A stretch of DNA of 64,000 nt, from positions 15,201,188 to 15,265,187 of the forward strand of contig CM034101.1 of NCBI GenBank assembly GCA_019914945.1, in the 5' to 3' direction. Under the pieces are notes generated by a model that had not been told where the DNA came from, searched no databases, and saw only the letters and a list, made by a program, of their open reading frames with translations. Made by a program: the position numbers and the translations under genes. Shown piece after piece: positions 26,001-36,409 of the stretch (within the stretch, counting starts at the first letter, position 1; every line of letters begins with the position of its first letter). The DNA comes from Typha latifolia. Taxonomy: Eukaryota; Streptophyta; Magnoliopsida; Poales; Typhaceae.

Positions 26001-27297
26001 GACTCTGGACCGAAGTGGGATACAGAGCCAAACTGGGAACCTGAGAAAGCCATTGAGCTTCCAGGGCCACCTGAAGACATAGAGCTAGGAATGAAGGAAC
26101 TTGTGCCAAAGCTAGATGAGAAGTGGGAAGTTAGGAAGGGGCACTTTCTTGGTGTACTGGTTTGCAACCACTCTTGCAGAACCGTGCAGAGTTTGAGTTC
26201 CCAGGTTATTGCACCAAAAGCTGAGCATGACGATAACAGTTTAGACTTGCTATTGGTTGGTGGATGTGGCCGACTGAGGTTGTTGAGATTTTTTATACTG
26301 CTTCAGTTTGGGCGGCATCTTTCTCTACCATCTGTCGAATATGTTAAGGTATTATATTGTTTGCTTGCCTTTCGGTTTTCATTATATTTGTTTGTCTGAT
26401 ATTTTTTGCACTTTCCAAAAAAATTTATATTTGATTTTATAACTGCACTGACTACTGCAATTTTGAGGTTCTTTCAGTCTTTTCAATTGACATAACTTTG
26501 CTGTTCTTTCTGCTTTTCTAGCAATCATATTATTGTGGTTTACCCTTTTAGTTCTGGTAATATATCTGAAGAACTACATACCCGGCATCTCATAGAAAAG
26601 CTACATGTCAGTTTAGAACCTTACAATTATTGCCTAGATTTTCTTTTCCTTCCACACGTCAGTGTATTTACTGCTTCATGTTTTTTACCTTCCATCTTTT
26701 GTTTCCTGAAACATTGTTTCTTGGAGATGAGTTATTCAGAAAACTTGATTCAGCTCTTCTGATTCTTTGATTGAAGGTTATAGAGGTCTATATCAACTCT
26801 TAGCATGACTTTCTTCCTCTCTTTTAGATCCATTCTGTATGCATCTATGATGTGAGGTCTTGCTCTAGTAGATCAAGATGGTTATATGAGTATCACAGAT
26901 TTACACCTCATCATGGATTAACTGCTGGCCAATTCTAAAGGCAGTTGCTTTCTAAACAATATGCCCTAAATCTTGCATTTTCTAATGATTTAGTTTTCTT
27001 ATTTATTCAGTGATGTTTTATATTTATTAAGCAGTGCTGCAATGGACATAAGAAAGATCATCTTGATGTCCTAGTGTTAATTGTTCTGCATAATTTTGAA
27101 TAGTCAAGAAATCATACATGACTCTTAACTACATATTGGCATTACAGGTGAAGTCAGTGAAGCTTAGACCTGGCACAAACACTCATAATGGGTGTGGCAT
27201 TGATGGTGAACTTCTACATGCTAAGGGGCAAGTCCGATGTTCTTTGCTACCTGAACAGTGTCGATTGATTGGCCGTCCTGCTAAAAATCGTGTATAA
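20040..27297 (+). CDS. LCBK1: Sphingoid long-chain base kinase (LCBK1 type)
   Basis: Eight coding exons were read: 20040-20465, 20571-20942, 21520-21613, 21700-21737, 23095-23241, 24250-24349, 25408-26348 and 27148-27297. They give 755 residues, close to Arabidopsis LCBK1. The enzyme phosphorylates sphinganine, phytosphingosine and related bases with ATP. The N-terminus is Ser/Lys-rich, then a PH-like segment (about residues 95-230) precedes the diacylglycerol-kinase-type catalytic domain. Visible catalytic motifs are ILVILNPRSGHG (exon 2), CVGGDGIVNEVLNGLL (spanning exons 4 and 5) and IPIGIIPAGSDNSLVWT (exon 5). After the catalytic half comes a low-complexity region with repeated tryptophans (WDSGPKWDTEPNWEPE), then the conserved C-terminal half of the domain ending RCSLLPEQCRLIGRP. 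The start is the ATG after the second leader exon. It converges on the TMEM120-like gene. Family identification is strong; activity is inferred. Confidence 0.9.
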
Positions 27298-29107
27298 AAT
27301 ATGTATATCTTTGATCATTTGGGAGTTTTTGTCAATGGTCTGTTCTCTGTTCCGTACCCTAACAACTGACTGTGAGGTGTCGTACTGGAATATTCAGAGC
27401 ATTCAGAACTCGAGATTTGGTCGGAATCAGCCTTGTTATCTGTGAGGTCTATGTACATTTGCGTGCTCATAGGAGCGTAACGGGATTAATCTTAATCATC
27501 AGTTATCTCTTTCTTTGCTGTGTGTTCATTCTGTTGCAGGGCTTTGAGATATTGTTTGGTTTCAGTTGTGGTCCAGTTCCAAGATATGTGTACACTTGTA
27601 TTATAGAGCATTCTTGCAAACTATAGTTGTATGAAGGAACATAATCTTTACTAGTTCATTGAATGGGGTTCAAGTCAAATCCATACTCGTAATTTTCTTT
27701 TCCCTTTTCTTTTTCTTTGAAATTCGAATATCCAATCCACGAAATTTAGATCTTCCTCATTGGTTGACACATTTTCTGTGATCCAGTTTATAATCTCACT
27801 GTTCCATCTAGCCTTTCACTTCCAGTTCAAAATAATGTAACATTTCACAATATCCACCCTCATTTTACATTTCTCATCCTTTTCAACATCATGATTGGTC
27901 GGTCGCTATAGCATTTTATTTAGAGTTTTAGACCAAACCAATCATTATTCAAACTATATTTACTGAAATAGATCTTCTCAAAACTTATTACTAGAAACTT
28001 TTCTTTTACTGTAGTCTTAAATAAATTGCTGAACTCATCCAACGTTTTAGTGGCCTGGTCCAAATGATAAAACGTTTATAAATTTAGCATTTTAGTTAGG
28101 ACTAGTAATAAATTTGAGCAGCAGTCTATTTTGATAGGTAAAATTTGGGATAGGTCTAGTTTGGTTGTTCACTTTTTTTTATTTAACTTTTTTTAAAAAT
28201 CTTTTTATTTAACTTAAGTTGTGGATATTTGGAAAAAGAAGAAGGAATGACCTCTAAATTTCCTTAATTTATTTATGGGAGAGACATGGAGGTGGAGAGG
28301 CGGACAAGCTATGCTTCCGAAAATCTAGGCGTAATAATGAATCTCAGTGACCCAATAATGGTAACTCGATATTGGACGTCACTTAAGTCTTTTGGATTTG
28401 GACGTAAAATAGTGTATGCTGCATTGATTGTTCCAGCTTGCTCAAAGCTTTGTTGGGCATAGACGATTTTTTGACCCAGCTTTTGTTAAGCGTCGTAGTT
28501 CCTTTCAAAACTTGAAAATAAATTTAAGTAAATTGTGTCAAGTCAGATTTAGCTCAACAAAGATTGCTAAATTAGACGGACTTTTTAGACATAAGTTGTT
28601 GAACTAAAAAACAACTTATGCGAAAATTAATTTTCTATATGGACTGCTAAGCAAAGTTTGACTTGAACGAGAGAAAAACCGTTGGAAAGACTACTTATAT
28701 AAGTCATGAACTGAAAAGTGACTTACGTAAACAAGTGAACTAGACTTATTGAGGAAAGTAATTTATATGTAAGTCGCAAACACAGTAAGCAATTTACATA
28801 GTAAGAAAAGAATGTGACAAAACTCACCTAAGTTGGTATTTAAATTTCGAAGTAAACTAGGCATAAAAGAAAAGAAATATGCGAAGACTTAATAGGGTTA
28901 AAAATTCGGATCAAAACCTTGTCCGGACAAAGGACTGATAATATTTTAAGGACCTCAAGCTGTCCAAAGTACTAGATGAAGGATTCATTCACTTCTCCCA
29001 TCTTGTTGGAGATTCATTTGGGAGATCAGGAAGTCCTTTAATTAGTAATGCGGATAGAGTAGGCTACAATATATTATCAAAACTCCCAGGTCTTGAAGTA
29101 TGACTCA
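27298..29107. other. 3' UTR and convergent intergenic region
   Basis: The stretch between the ends of two convergent genes begins with the 3' UTR of the long-chain base kinase, probably to about 27660. From about 28420 to 28960 there is AT-rich sequence with many degenerate AAGTNACTTA-like short repeats that could be an old LTR, but no ends were found. No coding sequence was recognised. Confidence 0.55.
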
Positions 29108-32100
29108 CTAATCTGTGCTTTGCTTGGTCCTATTTCGCTTCATTTCTGCTTTAACTTTTGATTTTGCCATCAGCGTCTGCACTGTGTTTGCAAAGTTGCC
29201 CACCGCCATCACTACCAGTAGCATACCACAAACTATCACCTGCAGCATTGGAAGTAATTGTAAGATTCTAGAGCACCTATTCAAATGTCATGGTATGCCG
29301 CCGGACATAATTCAATAAGAATCATAAATTTCTCTCTCCTAATCCAACAGTTCAGATTAAATAATACTACATAAAATTAGTCGAAAGTAAAGATCACTCT
29401 TTTAATTTGTATGGGTAAATTAGTATTATTTGATTTCTCTCTTATATAGTCTCTTTTTATAAAAGATCAAATATAATAATAAATCTGTAGAAGTTCTCAT
29501 TCCTTCTGCAAGTCAGCAAACAAAAAATTTATTAACATCCCCAATTGTTTCATGCTTTTTAGTTTACATCCTAATTTTTTTTTTATTTACCATTCAAGAC
29601 GTACATTTAACAAAATATTCACAAAAGAACATCCTACTGTCAGATTTATTTGGTAAAACTAAAACGTATAAGGTTTTTTTTTCTTTTACAAATATGTGAT
29701 CAATACAATGCTTAACTTTTACAAAATATTCTTTTACAAATAGGTAGATTAGAGAGGAATTTTCATTTAACACCGATCTTTTCATCTGTTTCTAATTTAT
29801 GCCCTCTATATTCAAATCATGTATGTAAATTGTCTTATATACCTTTTAATTTTTAATTATTGCTCATGCCGTCAACCACATGATTTTAGGGTAAAGTTTT
29901 ATCTTGGATCACAAGAATCACTTGCCTGCCACTCAGAAACAACACCATCCAATGCAGTGCGAAGTAGTAAACTCCCAAGATAAGCTTCAAAGCCCTGGAA
30001 ATCAAGTCATCATCGTATGAAAAACATGATTAGGAAGAAAATATCTTATTCTCCTGTAGTGAAATAATATTTCCAAATTTCAATGGTTTATTGTGCCCCA
30101 TCTGCCACAATCTTAGAAGAAGTTACAGTAATATTGCTCTTTCATCAAAAGTATTCTACAGGGAAGCTTTTCTTGCTGATCACAAGCTAAAATTTCTTGA
30201 GATGCCTTATTACTCAAGCTTGATTTGGACAGAAAGGGTTTTACATTTCATAACGAAAATAGCGCTGCATGCCAGATTTTGTTTATTATAACACAATCAT
30301 AATGAAAACATACCTGTAATATGAAAAGGATCGGGTATAACATCCACAATTGACCTTCTACACCAGCTGTTTCTCCCCACACAACATCCATTCTCTTTGC
30401 CTGCAAAAGCAGGAAGCACAAAATAAAGTACATACTCGCTGAAGAAGAAATTAGATTAGGTGCAACTAAGCTACTGGAAGGTAATACTTCAAGAGACCCA
30501 TCAATGATCACTGATCAATGAACTAAAGCTACATAAACTAGGCAGGTGCACAGTGAAAGTGAGAAAAATTTCATAGTACCCAATTACACTTACAAAATAA
30601 AATATGTGGTCCACAGAGGCAAAAGTACAATGTTTGATCATGAAGATAAGTTGTGATCCATGAATACAGCCCACAACCATTAGAACCTTCAGGAGTCACA
30701 TCATCATTCCCAAAGGATAAAAAATAATAGTGGCCTGCATGTGTTAGTCTTTCTTTTCTTCTTTTTATTGTCATGTCAAGTAGATATTAAACTTGTTACA
30801 CAGCAAACGCTAAGGTAGCAGGTGGAATATGATGCATACTTTTCCCAAAGCAATTCGAGTATAAAGCCTTTGTCGTTGATATCTATTCTGTAGAAGCATA
30901 GCCACACCTTGCATCATAGCCCATGCCAGAAACAGCTGCACCCCTCTCTGCACAAGGTTTTACATGTCATACTTGATATGTTATGACCGTTGTGAAAGGA
31001 GAAGCAAAAGGAAGTACCTGTTTGTATGCGCAATCGGGTTGCCCTTTTATCTCCCAAGTAAGACTCACAATGGCCATCAGCATTGCACAGTAGTGATGAT
31101 ACATCCACCTGCAGAACCAAAAGAATAACTAATAAATGAACAAGTACAACATGAAAACTACCACTACAACTCAAGTTTTGATTAAAGATAGTAACTAACC
31201 AACCACAATGAAGGCCTCAATCAAGAACTCTAATAGTGCAGACTCCATATAAACATAAAAAATTACATAATGTAGGGATTCAACTGGAAAAGAGGGCCAA
31301 GTGCACAGAGAAGGCTTAGTAATTGATGCCTATTGTTTATTAAGAATATTGAATTTTACAGGAATGGAGACAACTTTCAAATTCAATCTCGATTTCCAAA
31401 TATTTATACATTTTGACGTATCATATATTATATAAGTCCGTGGCTCAATTGTATAATCACCAAAGTGTTGCTTGATTCTTGGTTCATTGATGATCCACCA
31501 TGAAAACAATCTGAAACAAGATGAGAAGGATGTGTTCTTTCTACAATGGAATAGGTAGAAAGAAAAGAAAGAAAAAAGATTAAATGTACATTCAGGTGAA
31601 AATTCTGCTTCTTCAAGTCTGTTATAACTTATAGCATATTTGACATATAGAGAAATTGAGGAAAATAAAGTAGTTTTCTTTTGTACTTCATCTCAGACAA
31701 AGTGCATGAAATGTATATGCAAGTCATGCAAAGGAAAAGAACATTCAAATAGGAAACAAAAAATGCTTCCTCAAGAAGATGAAAGAGGCAAACTTGATTT
31801 GGTATCTGTTAGAAAAGCATAAGAAAGGGTACATGAGTTTGTTGGATAATAAGCACCATGATGGTAAACCAAAATTATTTCTACAAATCAGCCTTCCCTT
31901 ACCATGGGCGAATATCACTTCCATTTACTCTCAATACATTCTCTCGCAGCGCTAAACTTGTATAGAGAAACAAGAGCCAAGCCTGAAAAATTGATCGACC
32001 TAGATGTTAACTTCAAACTCTGTATATTATGTCACGTATTAGTGATAGCAAAACATTTGAAACTGAATTTAAGCTGTAGAACTTCCATACTTGGTACAGT

Positions 32101-33444
32101 TGGACCGGCAATGCAGGAAAGCACCCATCCCACCTCCTTGATCTGAGAATAAGTAAGATGGATGGGAAAAGGAGGAACAAAAAAGCTGTTCTATCCTGCC
32201 CAGAATAAAATTAGACTACTAATTAGTTATGAATTCCTCCTCTTCCAAAAATCACATTTCAGATATAACTATCCCAGATAATATAATTGACAGTTAACGT
32301 CATGTGCTTACCAGCTCTGATGTTGTGCAAAGTATATACAGAAGATAAATAAATAAATAAATAAATATAAACCTGTTATTTGGATGTTTTGGCAAGTAAC
32401 TTTTAGTACTTGAATTAACTAGAAAGCTAAAGTTGCAAACTATTCTTGGTGACCTGCAACTCTGCAAGAGAAGACAACTTTCTGTCATTCTAATTTCCAC
32501 TAGAAGTCTAAGTAGATTTATTGTAAAGTAGTTTCCTTTTGAATCAACGAGATAACTCTATTTGGTGTTAACCTTGAAGGATAAGACAAAATCCAAATAG
32601 CTTTCCCATGCATTTTTCATTTGCAAAAACATACGAGTTCCTCTCTGAAGGGCGAAAACATTGATCAGGAAATATGATAATTTATCTCACGTAAGTAACT
32701 TAAAGAAGTGGCCAAACTAACATCACGATCAGAGCCGAACCAAACATAATAGATTAATCTTAGATTTCCTATTCAAGCTTCGTGAAATACCTCATATGTT
32801 AGATAATTAATTTGATATCAAGATGATGAAGAGATGCGAGATTTTTACCCTGTATTTGTTATACTCATCTTTCACCTTCAGCTGCACGTCCTTCCTCGTC
32901 GCCCGGACATTTATGGGCCCAAGAAACATCTTCAAGAACCTACCTGAACACAAACAACTACATAAGAATTCACGACAAAAACAACTAAATTCTGATCACG
33001 AAACCACGAATCAAACAGAGGTAGAATAAGAAAATCAACCGTGAGCTTTGCCAGGTACAAGCGAGGCGACATCTCCATCATTAAGGATGCACCTCGCCCT
33101 GCACAGGTCCTCCTCTATCTGAAACCAGAACAGCTTCTAGATTCCAAGAAACCGCGAAGAAAGCAAAAGGGAGGAAGAGATGTGATCGCATCGCGTCTAG
33201 GGATTCGAACCTTCTCGGCGTCCTTGCGATCGATCGCGCGGCCATTGACGGCGTACTGGAGCTTCCGCATGCCGGATTCGAGGGCGACCGCTCTCCGGCG
33301 GAGGCCCTGCTCCTCGCTCGAGGTCCTCGAGACGAGCTCCGCGGCGGCGTCTCGCAGCTCACGCGCGAGCTCAGCGAGCCGCCCCGATTCCTCCTCGAGG
33401 ACGAAGGAGTCCTCCCGTCCGTTGGCTTCGGAGTCGTCCACCAT
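29108..33444 (-). CDS. TMEM120/TMPIT-like multi-pass membrane protein
   Basis: Ten exons were read: 33444-33211, 33118-33040, 32943-32849, 32195-32091, 31982-31903, 31108-31018, 30947-30840, 30400-30314, 29994-29926 and 29239-29108. They are phase-consistent and give 359 residues, close to the roughly 340 of animal TMEM120 proteins. The N-terminal 80 residues are a charged coiled coil (EESGRLAELARELRDAAAEL). The conserved FLGPINVRATRKDVQLKVK leads into several membrane segments: DRTAFLFLLFPSILLILRS, LPVQLYQAWLLFLYTSLALR, the WWMYHHYCAMLMAIVSLTWE block, the RGVQLFLAWAMMQGVAMLLQ block and YPILFILQ. The C-terminus is basic. Animal TMEM120 proteins sit in the nuclear envelope and ER; the molecular role in plants is not established. 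The intron after exon 9 uses a GC donor. Confidence 0.88.
29924..29928 (-). other. GC-AG intron donor (CAG|GCAAGT)
   Basis: Exon 9 of the TMEM120-like gene ends TGGCAG and the intron starts GCAAGT. The frame resumes correctly at 29239 after CTGCAG with VIVCGMLLVVMAVGNF, the expected family sequence. GC-AG introns are a known minor class spliced by the major spliceosome, and the donor matches their strong consensus. Confidence 0.75.
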
Positions 33445-33550
33445 GGATGCCTACACGAAGGCGAAGGAGAGCGAGCGAGAAGAGTGAGCTCTTAATATAA
33501 ACGATGTCTCGTGGAAGACAACAATATTAGTAGGGGAAAATACTACTAAA

Positions 33551-33610
33551 TTAGTCCCCGTAGGTTTCAACATTAACTAATTAGTCCCCGTAGGTTTCAA
33601 CATTAACTAA
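33551..33610. repeat. Two tandem 30-base units
   Basis: A 30-base unit beginning TTAGTCCCCGTAGG is repeated exactly twice (33551-33580 and 33581-33610), and a third copy starts and then diverges at 33611. It lies about 100 bases upstream of the TMEM120-like start codon. Confidence 0.9.
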
Positions 33611-35254
33611 TTAGTCCTATAATGTTCATAAAATTGTTTGTCTATCGTGATTTAGAACATTTAAGAATATATTTTTTTAATATGATTACAAGCTACAAAA
33701 AATAATAATAACCTTAATATGTAAGATTAAATCTCAGGGATTAATTACAAGATATGCAAATTAAGCGGACCCCCACATATATTACTAACATTATAATGGA
33801 AAATATATGGAGGGTATTGGGATAATTAATGTTTGAATAGTGGTGAAGTATTGCCTTTTAACTGCTGCTATAAATTTTGGTTGGTGCGAAATAATGGCTC
33901 CCTCTGAGTGTCTTTATAAACGGGTCATATAAAATGATAGCAGAGAGCAACTTATGAATCTCACTATTTTATTTATTATTTTAGATTATTAAACGGAAAG
34001 TGATATTTAGATATCAAATTACACTATTAATATAACAAGGTACCACTTTCTTTTTTTGCGTTATATTTTAAATGTTTTGTCACTCATTTATTTTAGTACC
34101 ATTTTTTCAGGTCGGATTGAAGTCAACACGAATAAGTTTTATTTATTAAATAAGTAAAAATATTAAATATTAATATGACTTATAAAACAAAATTTTCTTT
34201 ATGTTTAAATTATTCAAAATTTAACTGTGCGAATAAAAAAACCTTTAACTATAGGTACCCAAAGCCCAGGCCTTCTCGGTCTCAACTGGCTTATAGGCCT
34301 CAAATATGGTAACTAAAAAGATCGACCTGAGCCCAGCCCAAATAATACACTGCCAGGCACCCGAATGCAGGAACTTCCTGCATCCAGCGCCGCAGGCAAT
34401 CCCTTTTCTCCCCTTCAAATTCTCATTTCAAACTCAAAACACCATGCACGAATATGACATCAAAAAAAAAAAAAAAAAAAAAAACCATGCACGAATACAT
34501 ATACATAATCTATATATATATATATGTATGTATGTATGTATGTATGCGTCTATAGACTATGGTAACATGTTCATTAATTGCTACTGCTACCACGTACAAC
34601 TCCATTCCAAAGGCCATTAATTAAAGTGCTTCAATTCCTCGCCCCTTACCCCTTTTCTCCAACAACTCCACAGCTTTATCTTAAGCCAGCAGTCGACGTT
34701 ATTTTTATACAAAGGGAGGTGGGGGACCGAATTAATTCCTATCGGCATGTGATCATGGGAGGTGCAAAAAGTTGCCAACTTATATAAATATATATATATA
34801 TTAATTTTAATTTGGAGCGTTGACGTTTACGCATTGGTTGTTTGCGAGAGTGGTTAAGAAGGTTGCGAGATTAATTTAATATTCTATGCATGCGGAGATA
34901 TTTGTGAAGGAGTTTGATTAATTAATTAATCAATTAATTTTGCAGATTAAAAAGTCTAACAACTTTTATGCTGTAAGCTTACATAATACTTTTTTTTCCC
35001 AGACTATGCACGACTTTTGATGACCACCATTATTCTTCGTGGACACTTGCACCTGTTATCTCTGGTGCCAACTTGGCATCCTTCGAGTAAACGTACCTTT
35101 GTGGTCCCTTTAATGGCCTCATTGATTAATTAGCGAAAAAGCACTAGTTAATATGCATAGTAACCAACAAGAGATTAAGCCAACCCAAGCTAAGCTAATT
35201 AACTTGGCTACTCTTTTTTTTTTTTTAAATTTCCTATCTATAGTAAACATTAAT

Positions 35255-35259
<5 letters not shown>

Positions 35260-35286
<27 letters not shown>
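35260..35286. repeat. TA microsatellite
   Basis: About 13 TA units. Confidence 0.9.
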
Positions 35287-35290
<4 letters not shown>

Positions 35291-35746
35291 TCTTACATAG
35301 AACAACAGTAGCCAGGTGACCAGTATATTGACATGTAGGGGGCCGATGGTCTCGGCTTGCTTTGATATTCGCGCTGCTGTCAAAAGTACGCGGTAAACGA
35401 GGCCGGTATAAATTTTTGTTTGATTCTTTATACAAAAGAAGTTAATAGAGAAAAAATACGCTAACGACCAAGAAGGGAAACAGACAGTCGCAAAGATTTA
35501 CGAAATATTATGCAAGATTCCGAGTAGATCAAAGGACAGCTGGAAGGAAAAAACTAGGCTTTTCTACACGGCTACCTGAAAAATGTTTTAATCGAAATAA
35601 ATAGTTGTGTAGTATAGTTTCTTAAGGCGGCAGCCTTTTATATTCCGGTATATTGATTAGGTTATATTTATCGAGAACTAATATTTTCGAAAGTGCACCG
35701 AATTCATGCAGCCTAGGCTGCAGGCGATCCGATCCCTGGAATAATT

Positions 35747-35766
35747 GGGGGGGGGGGGGGGGGGGG
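35747..35766. repeat. Homopolymer of 20 G
   Basis: Twenty consecutive G on the plus strand, about 530 bases upstream of the MIR166 hairpin. The length is likely to be uncertain in any assembly. Confidence 0.85.
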
Positions 35767-36278
35767 TGGGACCGGTGTGCGGGATTTTTCCGTTACGGGG
35801 ACTCGCAATTTACTCGACCACTTCCCCTTGCTCCCATCCGTGTCCACGTTGCCCCCACCGACTCTGTCATCTCGGCCGTCCATGTCTAAATGGACGGCCC
35901 AGGATTGACTTCAAGAGCCACATCAAAAGAAGAGAGAGAGACATAAAAAGAGAGTACAAAAGTCCGTGGTTATTTCTGAAGTCCCAGATGCGTAGTGTCA
36001 TACCCTGCCGCACTGTTTTGTCTTTATAACCTTCACCCTCTTTTATTATTTTTATTTTTTATTTTTATTTTTTCCTTCTCATCTTTCACCTCCTCTTTTA
36101 ATTCGTTTTTTTTTTTTTTAATCTTTTACACCTCTAACTCTGACCCCAGAATGTAATCATGTCACCTATCATGACCACCCCCATTCCTCTTCTCATCTCT
36201 ATCTCTCTATACATACCCCAACCTGATCACCCTCCTCCTCCTCCATCACCTCCAAAGAAGAGGAAAGAGATCGAAGAA

Positions 36279-36409
36279 GGAAGCTCTTCCATTGGGGGGA
36301 ATGTTGTCTGGCTCGAGGCTGCCGTGAGCTAGAGATTGATTTCTTCTCTCCTTCTCTTCTCAGCGAAAAGATCTCGGACCAGGCTTCATTCCCCTCAACC
36401 ATAGCTTCC
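36279..36409 (+). ncRNA. MIR166: MIR166 precursor hairpin
   Basis: The mature miR166 lies at 36374-36394 on the 3' arm and reads TCGGACCAGGCTTCATTCCC plus a final C, the canonical miR166 sequence as I know it. The star strand lies at 36298-36318 on the 5' arm (GGAATGTTGTCTGGCTCGAG plus G). The arms pair almost completely, with a U-U pair of mismatches and one C-A mismatch, and the base of the stem closes with GGAAGCT (36279-36285) against AGCTTCC (36403-36409). miR166 directs cleavage of class III HD-Zip mRNAs and so controls leaf polarity, meristem and vascular patterning. A TATA-like CTATACATA near 36209 suggests a primary transcript starting near 36240, and a GTGAGT donor near 36446 suggests a spliced primary transcript (inference). 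Confidence 0.93.

Larger units (their letters stand above)
33611..36278. other. Intergenic stretch upstream of MIR166
   Basis: No gene was recognised. The stretch has an A run (about 34462-34482), short TA and GTAT repeats (about 34510-34545), a TA microsatellite (35260-35286) and a run of 20 G (35747-35766). The last several hundred bases, pyrimidine-rich with a TATA-like CTATACATA near 36209, are the likely MIR166 promoter and leader. Confidence 0.55.

Noticed and set aside
32300..32660. Extra exons for the TMEM120-like gene (segments starting RGTRMFLQ and SCRSPRIV)
   Set aside because: They have AG/GT borders, but the true next exon (DRTAFLFLLF...) at 32195-32091 follows exon 3 in phase and matches the family, so these lie in the intron.
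33195..33225. B-box-like GGTTCGAATCC on the minus strand as a tRNA gene
   Set aside because: It spans the exon 1 donor of the TMEM120-like gene and no cloverleaf or A box surrounds it.
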